64,000 bases of DNA from Serinibacter salmoneus (GTDB lineage Bacteria; Actinomycetota; Actinomycetes; Actinomycetales; Beutenbergiaceae). Made by a program: the position numbers and the translations under genes. The DNA lies in contig NZ_PDJD01000001.1 in the NCBI RefSeq assembly GCF_002563925.1, positions 3,106,973-3,170,972 on the forward strand. Direction: 5' to 3'. Shown in pieces: positions 34,337 through 43,538 of this stretch (position 1 is the first letter of the stretch; each line of letters opens with the position of its first letter). The notes beneath the pieces were generated by a model that worked only from the letters and a program-made list of their open reading frames with translations, did not search any database and was not told the origin of the DNA.

Positions 34337-35755
34337 ATGGCATTGAGCACGCTTGACGACCTGCCCGATCGGCGCACCGTCGAGGCGCAGGACGTCTTCT
34401 TCTCCACCACCGATCGCAAGGGTGTCATCACCTACGCGAATGAGACCTTCCTGCGCCTCGCGGCGATGGATGAGGGCGATGCGGTGGGTTCGCCGCACAA
34501 CACGATCCGTCACCCGGACATGCCCGGCGGCGCGTTCCGACTGGTGTGGGACGAACTGGAGGCGGGCCGCCCGGTGGCCGCGTACGTCGTCAACCGTGCC
34601 CTGGACGGAGCGCGTTATGACGTCCTTGCCACGATCATCCCGATCGAGGGGGAGTTCCTCTCGGTGCGGGTGCGCCCGAGCCGGGGCGATCTCGCCGAGG
34701 TGATCCTGCAGGCCTACGACGGCGTGGCGGGCCTGGAGCATGCCCTGCGGGAGTCCGGCGTGGGTCGCCGCGCCAGTGCGGAGCGCGGTGCCGCGGCGCT
34801 GGCCGAGGGCCTGGCCGAGCTCGGATACCCCTCGATGGCTGCCTTCACGCGCACGGTGCTGCCGCTGGAGGTGGAGGCGTGGGCTGCGGATTCGCAGTCC
34901 GGGGCGCACGTGATGGGGGAACTGCCCGGCGAGGACACCGCGGGGCCGGTGGTCACCGCTGCTCGGGAGGTCGTGCTCGGAGCGCGTGAGGTGGCCGCGC
35001 ACACTGAGCACCTGTCCACGCTCGTGGCCGGCATGGGGGCGTCGCGTGGGCGTCTGCCGGAGAGCCTGACCGCTCTGCGTCGGGCGCAGGCGGACCTGGA
35101 GGAACTGGCCGCCCTGCCGGGGGACGCGGGCGGCGAGGCGCCGGCGATCGGGGAGCGGGCACGGGAGGTGTCCGAGGAGTGCGGGGCAGTGATCGCGGAC
35201 GTCGAGGCCGTCCCGCTGCGACGGCTGGAAGAGGCGGTCGGGGACCTGGCGCTGCGGTTGGCGATCACGCAGGTGCTCGCGCAGATGATCGTCCGGTTCA
35301 GCCAGGAACTCCTTGCCCGTGGGTCCCGTGGCTCGGTGCGCAGCAGCGAACTGCGTCTGCTCTCCAGTGCGCTCATGCAACAACTGGACCACGCCGAATC
35401 GGCCTCGGTCCGGGCCGCGGAACTCCTGCAGGTCGTCCCCGAACTCCTCGCGGTCTGCGGCCGCGGTATCCAGAGCGTGCGGGGACGGGCCGACGGGCTG
35501 ATCCCGCAGACCCCTGATCCCGCCCGCGAGGCGGCCGGTGCCGAGCTCGCTGCCGGGGAGGCGGGCATGTTCACGCACACCGCACAGTCCGCGCAGTCCG
35601 CGTTGCAGGAGGCGGCGGAGTCCTGGGACGCCCTCGCGCAGCACGCCGCCGGACTCTCGCAGGCCATCACCGAGGTGGACGTGGAGGCGTTGAAGCGGGC
35701 CGTGCAGCGCATCCGCGAGGGAGTCGCCGGGCGCCACAGTTCCGCGACCCGCTAG
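34337..35755 (+). CDS. Aer-like PAS protein with novel helical C-terminal region (paralogue 1)
   Basis: A 472-residue soluble protein. Residues about 20-115 form a PAS domain closely resembling the FAD-binding PAS of the energy-taxis receptor Aer: VFFSTTDRKGVITYANETFL, then GSPHNTIRHPDMPGGAFRLV with the following Trp. The rest is helical (for example LEEAVGDLALRLAITQVLAQ and SSELRLLSSALMQQLDHAE) without membrane helices or the conserved hairpin tip of chemoreceptors. It is co-directional with a SatP/YaaH-like transporter and a paralogue at 36659. The redox or energy-sensing role is inferred from the PAS type; the output is unknown. Confidence 0.8.
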   Translation: MALSTLDDLPDRRTVEAQDVFFSTTDRKGVITYANETFLRLAAMDEGDAVGSPHNTIRHPDMPGGAFRLVWDELEAGRPVAAYVVNRALDGARYDVLATIIPIEGEFLSVRVRPSRGDLAEVILQAYDGVAGLEHALRESGVGRRASAERGAAALAEGLAELGYPSMAAFTRTVLPLEVEAWAADSQSGAHVMGELPGEDTAGPVVTAAREVVLGAREVAAHTEHLSTLVAGMGASRGRLPESLTALRRAQADLEELAALPGDAGGEAPAIGERAREVSEECGAVIADVEAVPLRRLEEAVGDLALRLAITQVLAQMIVRFSQELLARGSRGSVRSSELRLLSSALMQQLDHAESASVRAAELLQVVPELLAVCGRGIQSVRGRADGLIPQTPDPAREAAGAELAAGEAGMFTHTAQSAQSALQEAAESWDALAQHAAGLSQAITEVDVEALKRAVQRIREGVAGRHSSATR

Positions 35756-35825
35756 TCACCAGGCGTGCGCGGCGGATCTTCTCCGGCCACTTGGCAGCGC
35801 CCCACCCGCTGGGGTGGGGTGAGGT

Positions 35826-36518
35826 ATGGATCAGAACCCCGACGCGCGGCGTGACCCCGACCCCTTGGCCATGACGCGCATCGTGCTGCGCCCGAGCGGG
35901 AACCCCTTGCCGCTCGGCTTCACGGCCCTGGCGATGGGCACGGTCGGCTTCAGCGCCATCCAGCTCGGCATCGTCGGTACAGCCGAGGAGAGCACGGTGG
36001 CCCTGGCCACCCTGGTGCTGACGGTGCCGCTGCAGTTCTACGCCTCCGTCGTGGGTTTCGGGGCCCGCGATCCGATCGCGGGCAACGGGATGGCGATCGT
36101 GGCCGGGGTGTGGGCGATGCTCGCCGCCACCACCCTCGCCTCACCCCCGGGCAGCTCGAGCCCGGCCGTCGGGATCCTGCTGCTCACCGCCGCCATCGCC
36201 ATGATCGCGCCGGCGCTGGCCGCGCGCGGGAAGCTCCTCGCCGCGTTCATCATGGTGGGCTCCTCGCTGCGTTTCGCGACCACCGGCCTGGCGGACCTCA
36301 CTGAGATCCAGGCGTGGGACACCACGGCCGGGATCCTCGGCTTCGCCCTCGCGGTCCTCGCCCTGTACGCGGCCCTGGGCTTCGCCCTCGAAGAGGCCAA
36401 CCACCCGGTCAAGCTCCCGTTGCTGCGCCGCGGAGAGGGGCGCAAGCCGCTGCAGAATGACATCGCCACGCAGGTGGAGGGCATCGCACGCGAGGCCGGG
36501 GTCCGACAGCAGTTGTGA
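35826..36518 (+). CDS. GPR1/FUN34/YaaH (SatP)-like transporter
   Basis: A 230-residue membrane protein with six helices. The N-terminal signature NPLPLGFTALAMGTVGFSAI is close to the NPAPLGL motif of acetate/succinate channels of this family. Later helices are PLQFYASVVGFGARDPIAGN, VAGVWAMLAATTLA, ILLLTAAIAMIAPALAA and ILGFALAVLALYAALGFALE. It would move acetate or another small monocarboxylate. It lies 70 bases after PAS paralogue 1 and 140 before paralogue 2, suggesting a joint response. Confidence 0.78.
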   Translation: MDQNPDARRDPDPLAMTRIVLRPSGNPLPLGFTALAMGTVGFSAIQLGIVGTAEESTVALATLVLTVPLQFYASVVGFGARDPIAGNGMAIVAGVWAMLAATTLASPPGSSSPAVGILLLTAAIAMIAPALAARGKLLAAFIMVGSSLRFATTGLADLTEIQAWDTTAGILGFALAVLALYAALGFALEEANHPVKLPLLRRGEGRKPLQNDIATQVEGIAREAGVRQQL

Positions 36519-36658
36519 GGTGCCCTCCACGCCGGCCGGGTAGACCACGCAGGCCGGGACCTCGTCTGGGCCCTCCGGCCCGCGCGCGCGAGGGCATGCG
36601 ATGACATGATCGTGACGGGCGGCACCGCCCCGCCGAGGAGCCCGCGCGAGGAGTAGCC

Positions 36659-38029
36659 ATGTCCCTGACCGACCCCGCCGCGCTCGCGGCCCGCCGCACC
36701 TTCGAGGCGGTCGACGTCTTCTTCTCCACCACCGACCGCCGCGGCATCATCCGGCACGCGAACGGCACCTTCCTGCGCCTGGCCGCGCTGCGGGAGGTCG
36801 ACGCGATCGGCTTCCCCCACAACCTGATCCGCCACCCCGAGGTCCCCGGCGGCGCGTTCCGCCTCATCTGGGACGAACTCGAGGCGGGCCGCCCGGTCAG
36901 CGCCTACCTGCCCAACCTCGCCAAGGACGGGGTGCGCTACGACGTGCTGGCCACGATCGTGCCGGTGGAGGGCGGCTTCCTCTCGGTCCGGCTGCGCCCG
37001 GGACTGCGTGACCTCGAGGCCGAGATCCTCGGGGTGTACGACGACGTGGCCTCCCGGGAGGCTGCGCTGCGGCAGGAGGGGGCCGGGCGCCGCAGCGCCG
37101 CCGAACGTGGTGCGGCGCTCCTGTCCCGTTCCCTGGCGCGCCTGGGCTACGGATCCCTGTCCGCGTTCACGCGCACGGTCCTGCCCCGTGAGGTCGACGC
37201 CCTCGTTGCGGATCTGCCCCAGGCGCCCGCGCGCGTGGAGGGGCCCCTGCGTCCGGTGGTGGACGCCGCCCGGAGGGTGGTCGCCGAGGCCTCCGGGATC
37301 GCCGCTCGGGTGGAGCAGTTGGAGGCAGCCACCCAGCGCGTGGCCCTCGAGCAGGACAATCTGACGCCGCTGGTGGGGGACCTGGACGGTGTGCGCCAGG
37401 AACTGGCGAGGGTGGCGGACCTGGCGTCGGATGCCGGGGCCCGGCATCTGCGCGAGCGCACCGGCGACCTCGCGGCGCTGTGCGATGACGTGATCGAGGG
37501 GATCGAGGGTCTGCCCGCGGAGCGGCTGCGCGAGGCGCTCGCGGATCTCGCGCTGCGGGTGGCGATCGTTCGCCTCCTGGCGCAGATGGTGGCCAGGTTC
37601 TCGGTGGAGGTCACGGCCGCCGGCACGGGTGCCACCTCGCGTGGCACGGAACTTCGACTGCTGCAGTCGGCGCTCGCACGTCAGGTGGAGGACGCCGATG
37701 CCGGGTCCGCGCGCGTGACCGAGCTGCTCGGCGTGGTGCCGGAACTCCTGGCGGTGACCCGGTCCGGCGCGCAGCGGCTCGCTCACCAGGGTGAGGCCTG
37801 GGCCGCGGAACTCGCGTTGCCGGCCACCGGCGAGGCGCTCGGTGGCGCGGCCGCGGAGGTCGGTGCACTGGCGATGGCGGCCGAGGCGGACCTCGCCTCG
37901 GCGGCGGACGGACTCCTGCCCCTGGCCGAGGGCGTCGAGGCCCTGCACGAGCTCGGCACCCAGGTGGGGCTCGGGGCGGTGCGGGGGCTGGTCGAGCGCA
38001 TCGGGGACGGCGTGATCGACGTCGCGTGA
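36659..38029 (+). CDS. Aer-like PAS protein with novel helical C-terminal region (paralogue 2)
   Basis: A 456-residue paralogue of the protein at 34337. The PAS domain reads VFFSTTDRRGIIRHANGTFL and GFPHNLIRHPEVPGGAFRLI, with the flavin-contact RHPDMP of paralogue 1 changed to RHPEVP, so cofactor affinity may differ. The helical part aligns throughout (LREALADLALRVAIVRLLAQ; RVTELLGVVPELLAV). ATG 36659 has AGGAG about 6 bases upstream. The pair with different PAS pockets around one transporter gene suggests two inputs to the same process (inference). Confidence 0.8.
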   Translation: MSLTDPAALAARRTFEAVDVFFSTTDRRGIIRHANGTFLRLAALREVDAIGFPHNLIRHPEVPGGAFRLIWDELEAGRPVSAYLPNLAKDGVRYDVLATIVPVEGGFLSVRLRPGLRDLEAEILGVYDDVASREAALRQEGAGRRSAAERGAALLSRSLARLGYGSLSAFTRTVLPREVDALVADLPQAPARVEGPLRPVVDAARRVVAEASGIAARVEQLEAATQRVALEQDNLTPLVGDLDGVRQELARVADLASDAGARHLRERTGDLAALCDDVIEGIEGLPAERLREALADLALRVAIVRLLAQMVARFSVEVTAAGTGATSRGTELRLLQSALARQVEDADAGSARVTELLGVVPELLAVTRSGAQRLAHQGEAWAAELALPATGEALGGAAAEVGALAMAAEADLASAADGLLPLAEGVEALHELGTQVGLGAVRGLVERIGDGVIDVA

Positions 38030-38056
38030 CCGCGGCGCCTCGCGGCGCCCCGCGGC
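38030..38056. terminator. Bidirectional hairpin between convergent genes
   Basis: CCGCGGCGCC, loop TCGC, then GGCGCCCCGCGG forms a GC stem with a small bulge between the convergent ends of the PAS paralogue and the SDR gene. There is no long T-run; GC hairpins without U-tracts are usual in actinobacteria. Confidence 0.5.
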
Positions 38057-38061
38057 GGGTG

Positions 38062-39048
<987 letters not shown>

Positions 39049-39117
39049 CGGGTTCCGATCTCCAGGGGGTGAGCCTTTCCTACCAGGATGCGCTGCGTCG
39101 TCGGCCGATCGTCTTCA

Positions 39118-39164
39118 GCGATATGTCGTTGACAGCACGTCGAGAATGAGGAACGATATATCGC
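39118..39164. promoter_or_regulatory. PadR-type operator
   Basis: GCGATATGTCGTT (39118-39130) and AACGATATATCGC (39152-39164) are inverted 13-mers with one mismatch. The second contains the self-complementary CGATATATCG (39154-39163). They lie in the divergent region between the SDR and padR genes and stand out as AT-rich. Confidence 0.75.
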
Positions 39165-39203
39165 AGACCGGTCACCCTGACCGGATCGGAGAGGAGGGAA
39201 CCC

Positions 39204-39875
39204 ATGTGGTTCATCGATGACGACGAGCGAGGCGCTCGTGGATACGACGACGGCGCATCCGAGGGGCGGGGTGGGCGAGGGCACGGACGTGGCGGCCACC
39301 ACGAGCACCCGGGCAAGGGCCGCGGCCGGCGAGGCCCCGGTGGCGAGGGTTTCGGGCCGTTCGGGCCCGGGGGCCCGTTCGGGCCCTTCGGCGCTGGGGG
39401 TCCAGGCGGGCGCGGCGGTGGCCGCGGGCGCCGTGCGCGCCGCGGCGACGTGCGGCACGCCATCCTGGCGGTGCTGGGCGACGGGCCGGCCAACGGCTAC
39501 GGGATCATGAAGCAGATCGAGGAGCGCACGGGCGGCTTCTGGCGCACCAGCCCCGGCTCGGTGTACCCCACCCTCGCCCAGCTCGTGGACGAGGGCCTCA
39601 TCGCCCCCGCCGAGGGCGGCGAGAGCGGCGGCACCACCTATGCCCTGACCGAGGCCGGCGGCACCTACGCCACCGAGCACCGGGCGGAGCTGGAGGGCGT
39701 CTGGGGCCCCGCCACGCGGGAGTGGGGCGAGGTCGGCGAGATGATGACGGCCGGGCGCAAACTGCTCGCCGCCCTGCGGGAGGTCGCCGAGAACGGCACC
39801 CCCGAGCAGCGCACCCAGGCCGCCGCGAAGATGGAGGACCTGCGCCGCGAGCTGTACCGCATGCTCGCGGAGTGA
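39204..39875 (+). CDS. PadR family regulator with Gly/Arg-rich N-terminal extension
   Basis: A 223-residue protein. Residues 1 to about 78 are low-complexity (GRGGRGHGRGGHHEHPGKGR and GPFGPGGPFGPFGAGGPGGR, His/Gly/Phe-rich). Then comes the PadR winged helix: RRGDVRHAILAVLGDGPANG, YGIMKQIEERTGGFWRTSPG, SVYPTLAQLVDEGLIAPAEG. A C-terminal dimer helix follows. GGAGAGGAGGGAA precedes ATG 39204. It probably autoregulates through the flanking inverted repeat. The extension may bind metal or nucleic acid non-specifically (inference). Confidence 0.9.
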   Translation: MWFIDDDERGARGYDDGASEGRGGRGHGRGGHHEHPGKGRGRRGPGGEGFGPFGPGGPFGPFGAGGPGGRGGGRGRRARRGDVRHAILAVLGDGPANGYGIMKQIEERTGGFWRTSPGSVYPTLAQLVDEGLIAPAEGGESGGTTYALTEAGGTYATEHRAELEGVWGPATREWGEVGEMMTAGRKLLAALREVAENGTPEQRTQAAAKMEDLRRELYRMLAE

Positions 39876-39878
39876 GGC

Positions 39879-40346
39879 CTACTCCTCGGTGTGCTCGGCC
39901 CCGGCGTGCGGGTCCTCGGCGCGCTCGGCCAACTCGAGGATGAGGCCCTCGGGTCCTCGCAGGTAGCACAGGCGCCACGGATCGAAGGCCTCCACTGCTC
40001 CGACGAGGTCGTACCCGGCCTCGCGGGCGCGGGCCAGCGTGCCGTCGAGGTCGTCCACCCGGTAGGCGAGGTGGCGCAGCCCGGGGTGGTTCGCGGCCTC
40101 CCCGCCCGCCACAGGCGGGGAGGCGGGGTGGACGAACCGGGTGATCTCGATGGCGCCGGACCCGTCCGGCGCGGTGGCGAACGCCATCTCGACGTCGGTG
40201 CCCTCCAGCCCGTTGACGCGATCGGCCCATGCGCCGCCCACCCGCATCCGCTCGCCCACGTCGAACCCGACGGCCTCGAAGAAGGCGACCGCCCGGTCCA
40301 GGTCCGCGACCACCAGGCCGATGTGTTCCGCGCTGCGCACTCCCAT
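39879..40346 (-). CDS. VOC family protein (glyoxalase/bleomycin-resistance fold)
   Basis: A 155-residue protein: AEHIGLVVADLDRAVAFFEA, then VGFDVGERMRVGGAW, the central VEMAFATAPDGSGAIEITRF, HLAYRVDDLDGTLARAREAG and LCYLRGPEGLILELAERAED. Metal-ligand positions (His in EHIGL, Glu in IEITRF, His in LRHLAYRV, Glu in LILELAE) are all present, as in active VOC enzymes. Substrate unknown. It converges on padR with a 3-base gap. Confidence 0.88.
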   Translation of the reverse strand: MGVRSAEHIGLVVADLDRAVAFFEAVGFDVGERMRVGGAWADRVNGLEGTDVEMAFATAPDGSGAIEITRFVHPASPPVAGGEAANHPGLRHLAYRVDDLDGTLARAREAGYDLVGAVEAFDPWRLCYLRGPEGLILELAERAEDPHAGAEHTEE

Positions 40347-40421
40347 GGCGGCGAGGGTAGCGCGTCGTCTCTCAGTGGACGGGCGCCCTCAGGGGATGCG
40401 GGCTCTCAGCGGATGTGCCAA

Positions 40422-41237
40422 TCAGAGCACGCGGGCCAGGAGCGCGTCGAAGGCGCGGTCCGGCAGCACCGCCTTGAGGGTGAGCAACGGGCGGGCCAGA
40501 GCGCCGGCGACGTAGCGCACCCTGGGGCGCTTGGCCGCGACGCCCTTGGCGATGACGTCGGCGATGAGCTCGGGGGAGGAGCCCACGTTCGCCATCCGGG
40601 GGCTGCTCATCGCGCGCTGGAGGGCCTGCGCCCGGCTCGCATACGGGCCCTGGCCCGAGAAGGTGGCGGCGTTCTCGGCGGCGATGCCGCCCCACTCGGT
40701 CGCGATGGACCCGGGCTCCACGATGATCACGTCGATCCCGAAGGGGCGGACCTCCAGGCGCAGCGCGTCGCTATAGGCCTCCACCGCGTACTTGGTCGCG
40801 TGGTACCAGCCGCCGAGCGGCATCGTCAGGCGGCCCCCCATCGAGGTGACGTTGACGATCCTCCCCGAGCCCTGGGCGCGCATCGTGGGCAGCAGGAGCT
40901 GGGTGAGGCGGGCGAGGCCGAACACATTGACCTCGAACTGCCGCCGGGCCTCGCTCAGGGGCACGTCCTCCAGCGCGCCGTAGGAGCCGTAGCCGGCGTT
41001 GTTCACCAGCACGTCGATCCGCCCCGCCTCGGCGAGCAGCGCCTGCGCCGCGGCCTCGATGGAGGACTCCTCGGTGAGGTCGAGCTCGAGGGCCCGCACG
41101 CCGTCGCTCGCGAGTTCGGCGAGGCGATCGGTGCGCCGGGCGGCGCCGTAGACGGTGTACCCGGCGCGGGTGAGGCGGCGTGCGGTGGCAGCGCCGATGC
41201 CGGAGGAGGCTCCGGTGACGAGGGCGACCTTGCTCAT
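40422..41237 (-). CDS. Short-chain dehydrogenase/reductase
   Basis: A 271-residue classical SDR with VALVTGASSGIGAATARRLT, DVLVNNAGYGSYGALEDVPL, catalytic Ser in IVNVTSMGGRLTMPLGGWYH and the YHATKYAVEAYSDALRLEV Tyr/Lys pair. The ATG at 41237 has AAGGAG 7 bases upstream. Similar proteins are annotated as oxidoreductases of unknown substrate. It is divergent from an AI-2E-type permease across 126 bases. Confidence 0.92.
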   Translation of the reverse strand: MSKVALVTGASSGIGAATARRLTRAGYTVYGAARRTDRLAELASDGVRALELDLTEESSIEAAAQALLAEAGRIDVLVNNAGYGSYGALEDVPLSEARRQFEVNVFGLARLTQLLLPTMRAQGSGRIVNVTSMGGRLTMPLGGWYHATKYAVEAYSDALRLEVRPFGIDVIIVEPGSIATEWGGIAAENAATFSGQGPYASRAQALQRAMSSPRMANVGSSPELIADVIAKGVAAKRPRVRYVAGALARPLLTLKAVLPDRAFDALLARVL

Positions 41238-41363
41238 GACGTGCTCCTTGTGAGTGGGATGGTCCCTACTCTGCACCCGCGGCGGCGCGGCTCGTGCGTG
41301 CTGCACAACCCACGTTTGCGCGGTTGGCTCCGAAGCGTGGCGCCCGCCCCCCACAATGGGGGC

Positions 41364-42533
41364 ATGAGCCAGATGGGGGAGCGTCGCCGCCCGACGCGAG
41401 TGATTCCGATGCGCGGCGCCGGTGCCGGAGGCGATGCCGATCGCGGCCGGGCGGCCCGGATGTGGTCCGACGGCGCCGGCCGGCTCGGCACGCGTGCGGC
41501 GCAGATCCTGGCGGTGCTCGCCGTCACGGCCGTGGCGATCTTCTCCCTCACCCGGCTGACCCTGGTGGTGATCCCGGTGCTGCTCGCGCTGGTGATCGCC
41601 TCGGCCATCTCACCGCTCATCGGCTGGATGCGCCGCCGCGGTGTCCCCTCGATGCTGGCGACCTGGATCGCCCTGATCGGGATCGTGGTGGTGCTCGGCG
41701 GGGTGATCTGGGGCGTGGTCGCCACGGTGATGAACCAGTGGGACACCCTGCGCGACTCCGCGATCGACGGCGTGGGCGAGCTCCAGGACCTCATCTCGGG
41801 CCTGCCGTTCGAGATCACCGAGGACCAGATCAGCCAGTGGCAGGACAGCGCGATGGGCCTGTTGACCTCCTCCGGGTTCTCCTCGGGGGTGGTCTCCGGG
41901 GTCTCCCAGACCGCCAACTTCGTCACGGGCGCCGTGCTGATGGTCGTGGTGCTGTTCTTCTTCCTCAAGGACGGCCCCGGGATCTGGGAGTTCCTGCTGC
42001 GGCCCTTCCACGGCGAGTCCTACGAGCGCGGCCGCCGCGTGGGGGCCAAGACGGTGTCCACCCTGGGCGGGTACGTCCGCGGCACCGCCGCCGTGGCCGC
42101 CGTCGACGCGATCGGCATCGGCCTGGGCCTGTGGATCCTCGGGGTGCCGCTCGCGCTCCCGCTGGGAGTCCTGGTGTTCCTGCTGGCGTTCATCCCCCTG
42201 GTCGGTGCCACGCTGGCCGGGGTGCTCGCCGCGCTCGTGGCGCTGGTGACCAACGGGTTCGTCGAGGCACTCATCGTGGTGGCGATCGTGGTCGGGGTGA
42301 ATCAGCTCGAGGGCAACCTGCTGCAGCCCGTCATCATGGCGCGCTCGCTGAAGTTGCACCCGCTGGTCATCCTGGTCGCCCTGACCGTGGGGACCGTGCT
42401 GGCGGGGATCACCGGCGCCGTGCTGGCGGTGCCGATCGCCGCCGCGATCTGGGGCGCGATCACGGTGTGGGACGGGCCCACGACACCGGCCCGGTTCGCC
42501 CGACCCAAGACACCGCCCGCCGTGGACTCCTAG
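41364..42533 (+). CDS. AI-2E transporter family (TqsA/PerM-like) membrane protein
   Basis: A 389-residue protein with about eight helices. QILAVLAVTAVAIFSLTRLT and LVVIPVLLALVIASAISPLI form the first pair. The conserved region GAVLMVVVLFFFLKDGPGIW is followed by LGGYVRGTAAVAAVDAIGIG and the signature NQLEGNLLQPVIMARSLKLH. Members export small molecules or act as Na+/H+ antiporters, so an autoinducer substrate should not be assumed. Confidence 0.9.
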   Translation: MSQMGERRRPTRVIPMRGAGAGGDADRGRAARMWSDGAGRLGTRAAQILAVLAVTAVAIFSLTRLTLVVIPVLLALVIASAISPLIGWMRRRGVPSMLATWIALIGIVVVLGGVIWGVVATVMNQWDTLRDSAIDGVGELQDLISGLPFEITEDQISQWQDSAMGLLTSSGFSSGVVSGVSQTANFVTGAVLMVVVLFFFLKDGPGIWEFLLRPFHGESYERGRRVGAKTVSTLGGYVRGTAAVAAVDAIGIGLGLWILGVPLALPLGVLVFLLAFIPLVGATLAGVLAALVALVTNGFVEALIVVAIVVGVNQLEGNLLQPVIMARSLKLHPLVILVALTVGTVLAGITGAVLAVPIAAAIWGAITVWDGPTTPARFARPKTPPAVDS

Positions 42534-42549
42534 CGCCGGGGCGGGTCGG

Positions 42550-43452
42550 TCACCCCGCGCCCGCCACGTTCAGGAGGTGACGCGCCCCGGCCGAGGGGTT
42601 CCCCGCGTGGACCGCACTGAGCGGGCGGGTCAGCCGCCGCGCGAGCGGCACCCGCACCAGGCGGCCCAACCGGAGGTCGTCGTCGACGGCGAGATGACTG
42701 AGCACCGCCGGCGCGAGGCCCGCCTGGACCGCCGCGCGCACCGCGGCGGTGGTGGCGAGTTCGGCGGCAGGTGCCACGGGCTCGTGCCCGGCGCGAGCCA
42801 GGGCGTCCTGCAGGCTGCGGCGCGTGCCCGAACCCGCCTCGCGGACCACCAGGGGCGTGGCGGCCAGGTCCTCGAGCCGCACGGGACGGGTGGTGCTCGC
42901 CCACGGGTGAGCCGCGCCGACCACGAGCACGAGCTCGTCCTGCCAGAGCGTGCGCACCGCGAGGTCCTCCGGGAGATCGGAGGTCTCCACGAGGGCGAGG
43001 TCACACGCGCCCTCGCGCACCCGGGCGATCGCGGTGGCGGAGTTGACGGCGGTGATCTCGACCGCGCTGGGGGGCCGGCCGTCGGCCGCCTCGGCGGCCC
43101 GCAGCCGCAGGACCCAGGCGGGCAGAAGGTGCTCGGCGATCGTCAGGCTCGCCGCCACCCGCAGCGTGGCGTGCGGCCGGGCGAGGGCGTCCACGGCGCG
43201 GGTCAGGCGATCCGCCGCCCGCACCACGTCCTCCGCGAGGTCGGCCGCCTGGCGCCCCTGCTCGGTGAGCGCCGACCCGCGCGGGCCGCGGCGAAGGAGC
43301 GCCACGCCCCAGGTCCGCTCCGCCGCGGCCAGGCGCCGCGAGGCGGCCTGCTGGGTGAGGCCCACCTCGTCGGCCGCCGCGGTGATGCTCCCGGTGCGCT
43401 CGAGCGCGGTGAGGATCCGCAACGTGGTGAGGTCGACCTCCGCGGGGCGCAT
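42550..43452 (-). CDS. LysR family transcriptional regulator
   Basis: A 300-residue regulator. The HTH is VDLTTLRILTALERTGSITA and ADEVGLTQQAASRRLAAAER, and a periplasmic-binding-like effector domain follows (LRVAASLTIAEHLLPAWVLR ... RRSLQDALARAGHEP). The ATG at 43452 has AGGGTGAG upstream; an ATG at 43473 is in the putative operator. It is divergent from the YeiH-family gene, the usual partner, and probably activates it. Confidence 0.9.
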   Translation of the reverse strand: MRPAEVDLTTLRILTALERTGSITAAADEVGLTQQAASRRLAAAERTWGVALLRRGPRGSALTEQGRQAADLAEDVVRAADRLTRAVDALARPHATLRVAASLTIAEHLLPAWVLRLRAAEAADGRPPSAVEITAVNSATAIARVREGACDLALVETSDLPEDLAVRTLWQDELVLVVGAAHPWASTTRPVRLEDLAATPLVVREAGSGTRRSLQDALARAGHEPVAPAAELATTAAVRAAVQAGLAPAVLSHLAVDDDLRLGRLVRVPLARRLTRPLSAVHAGNPSAGARHLLNVAGAG

Positions 43453-43466
43453 GCTCTCACCCTGAC

Positions 43467-43481
43467 ACAACATGAGGTTGT
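43467..43481. promoter_or_regulatory. LysR-type binding site
   Basis: ACAAC-ATGAG-GTTGT is an exact 5-bp inverted repeat with a 5-base spacer, matching the T-N11-A style of LysR sites. It lies in the 86-bp divergent region between lysR and the YeiH-family gene. Confidence 0.6.
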
Positions 43482-43538
43482 GGCGCGATGCGGTCTACGC
43501 GTTGGTGGCGTCACCCGCCCTCACCCCAGGGTTGTGCC

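Noticed and set aside
41364-42533. Autoinducer-2 export as a definite function
   Set aside because: The family name is historical and members include Na+/H+ antiporters; the sequence gives no substrate.
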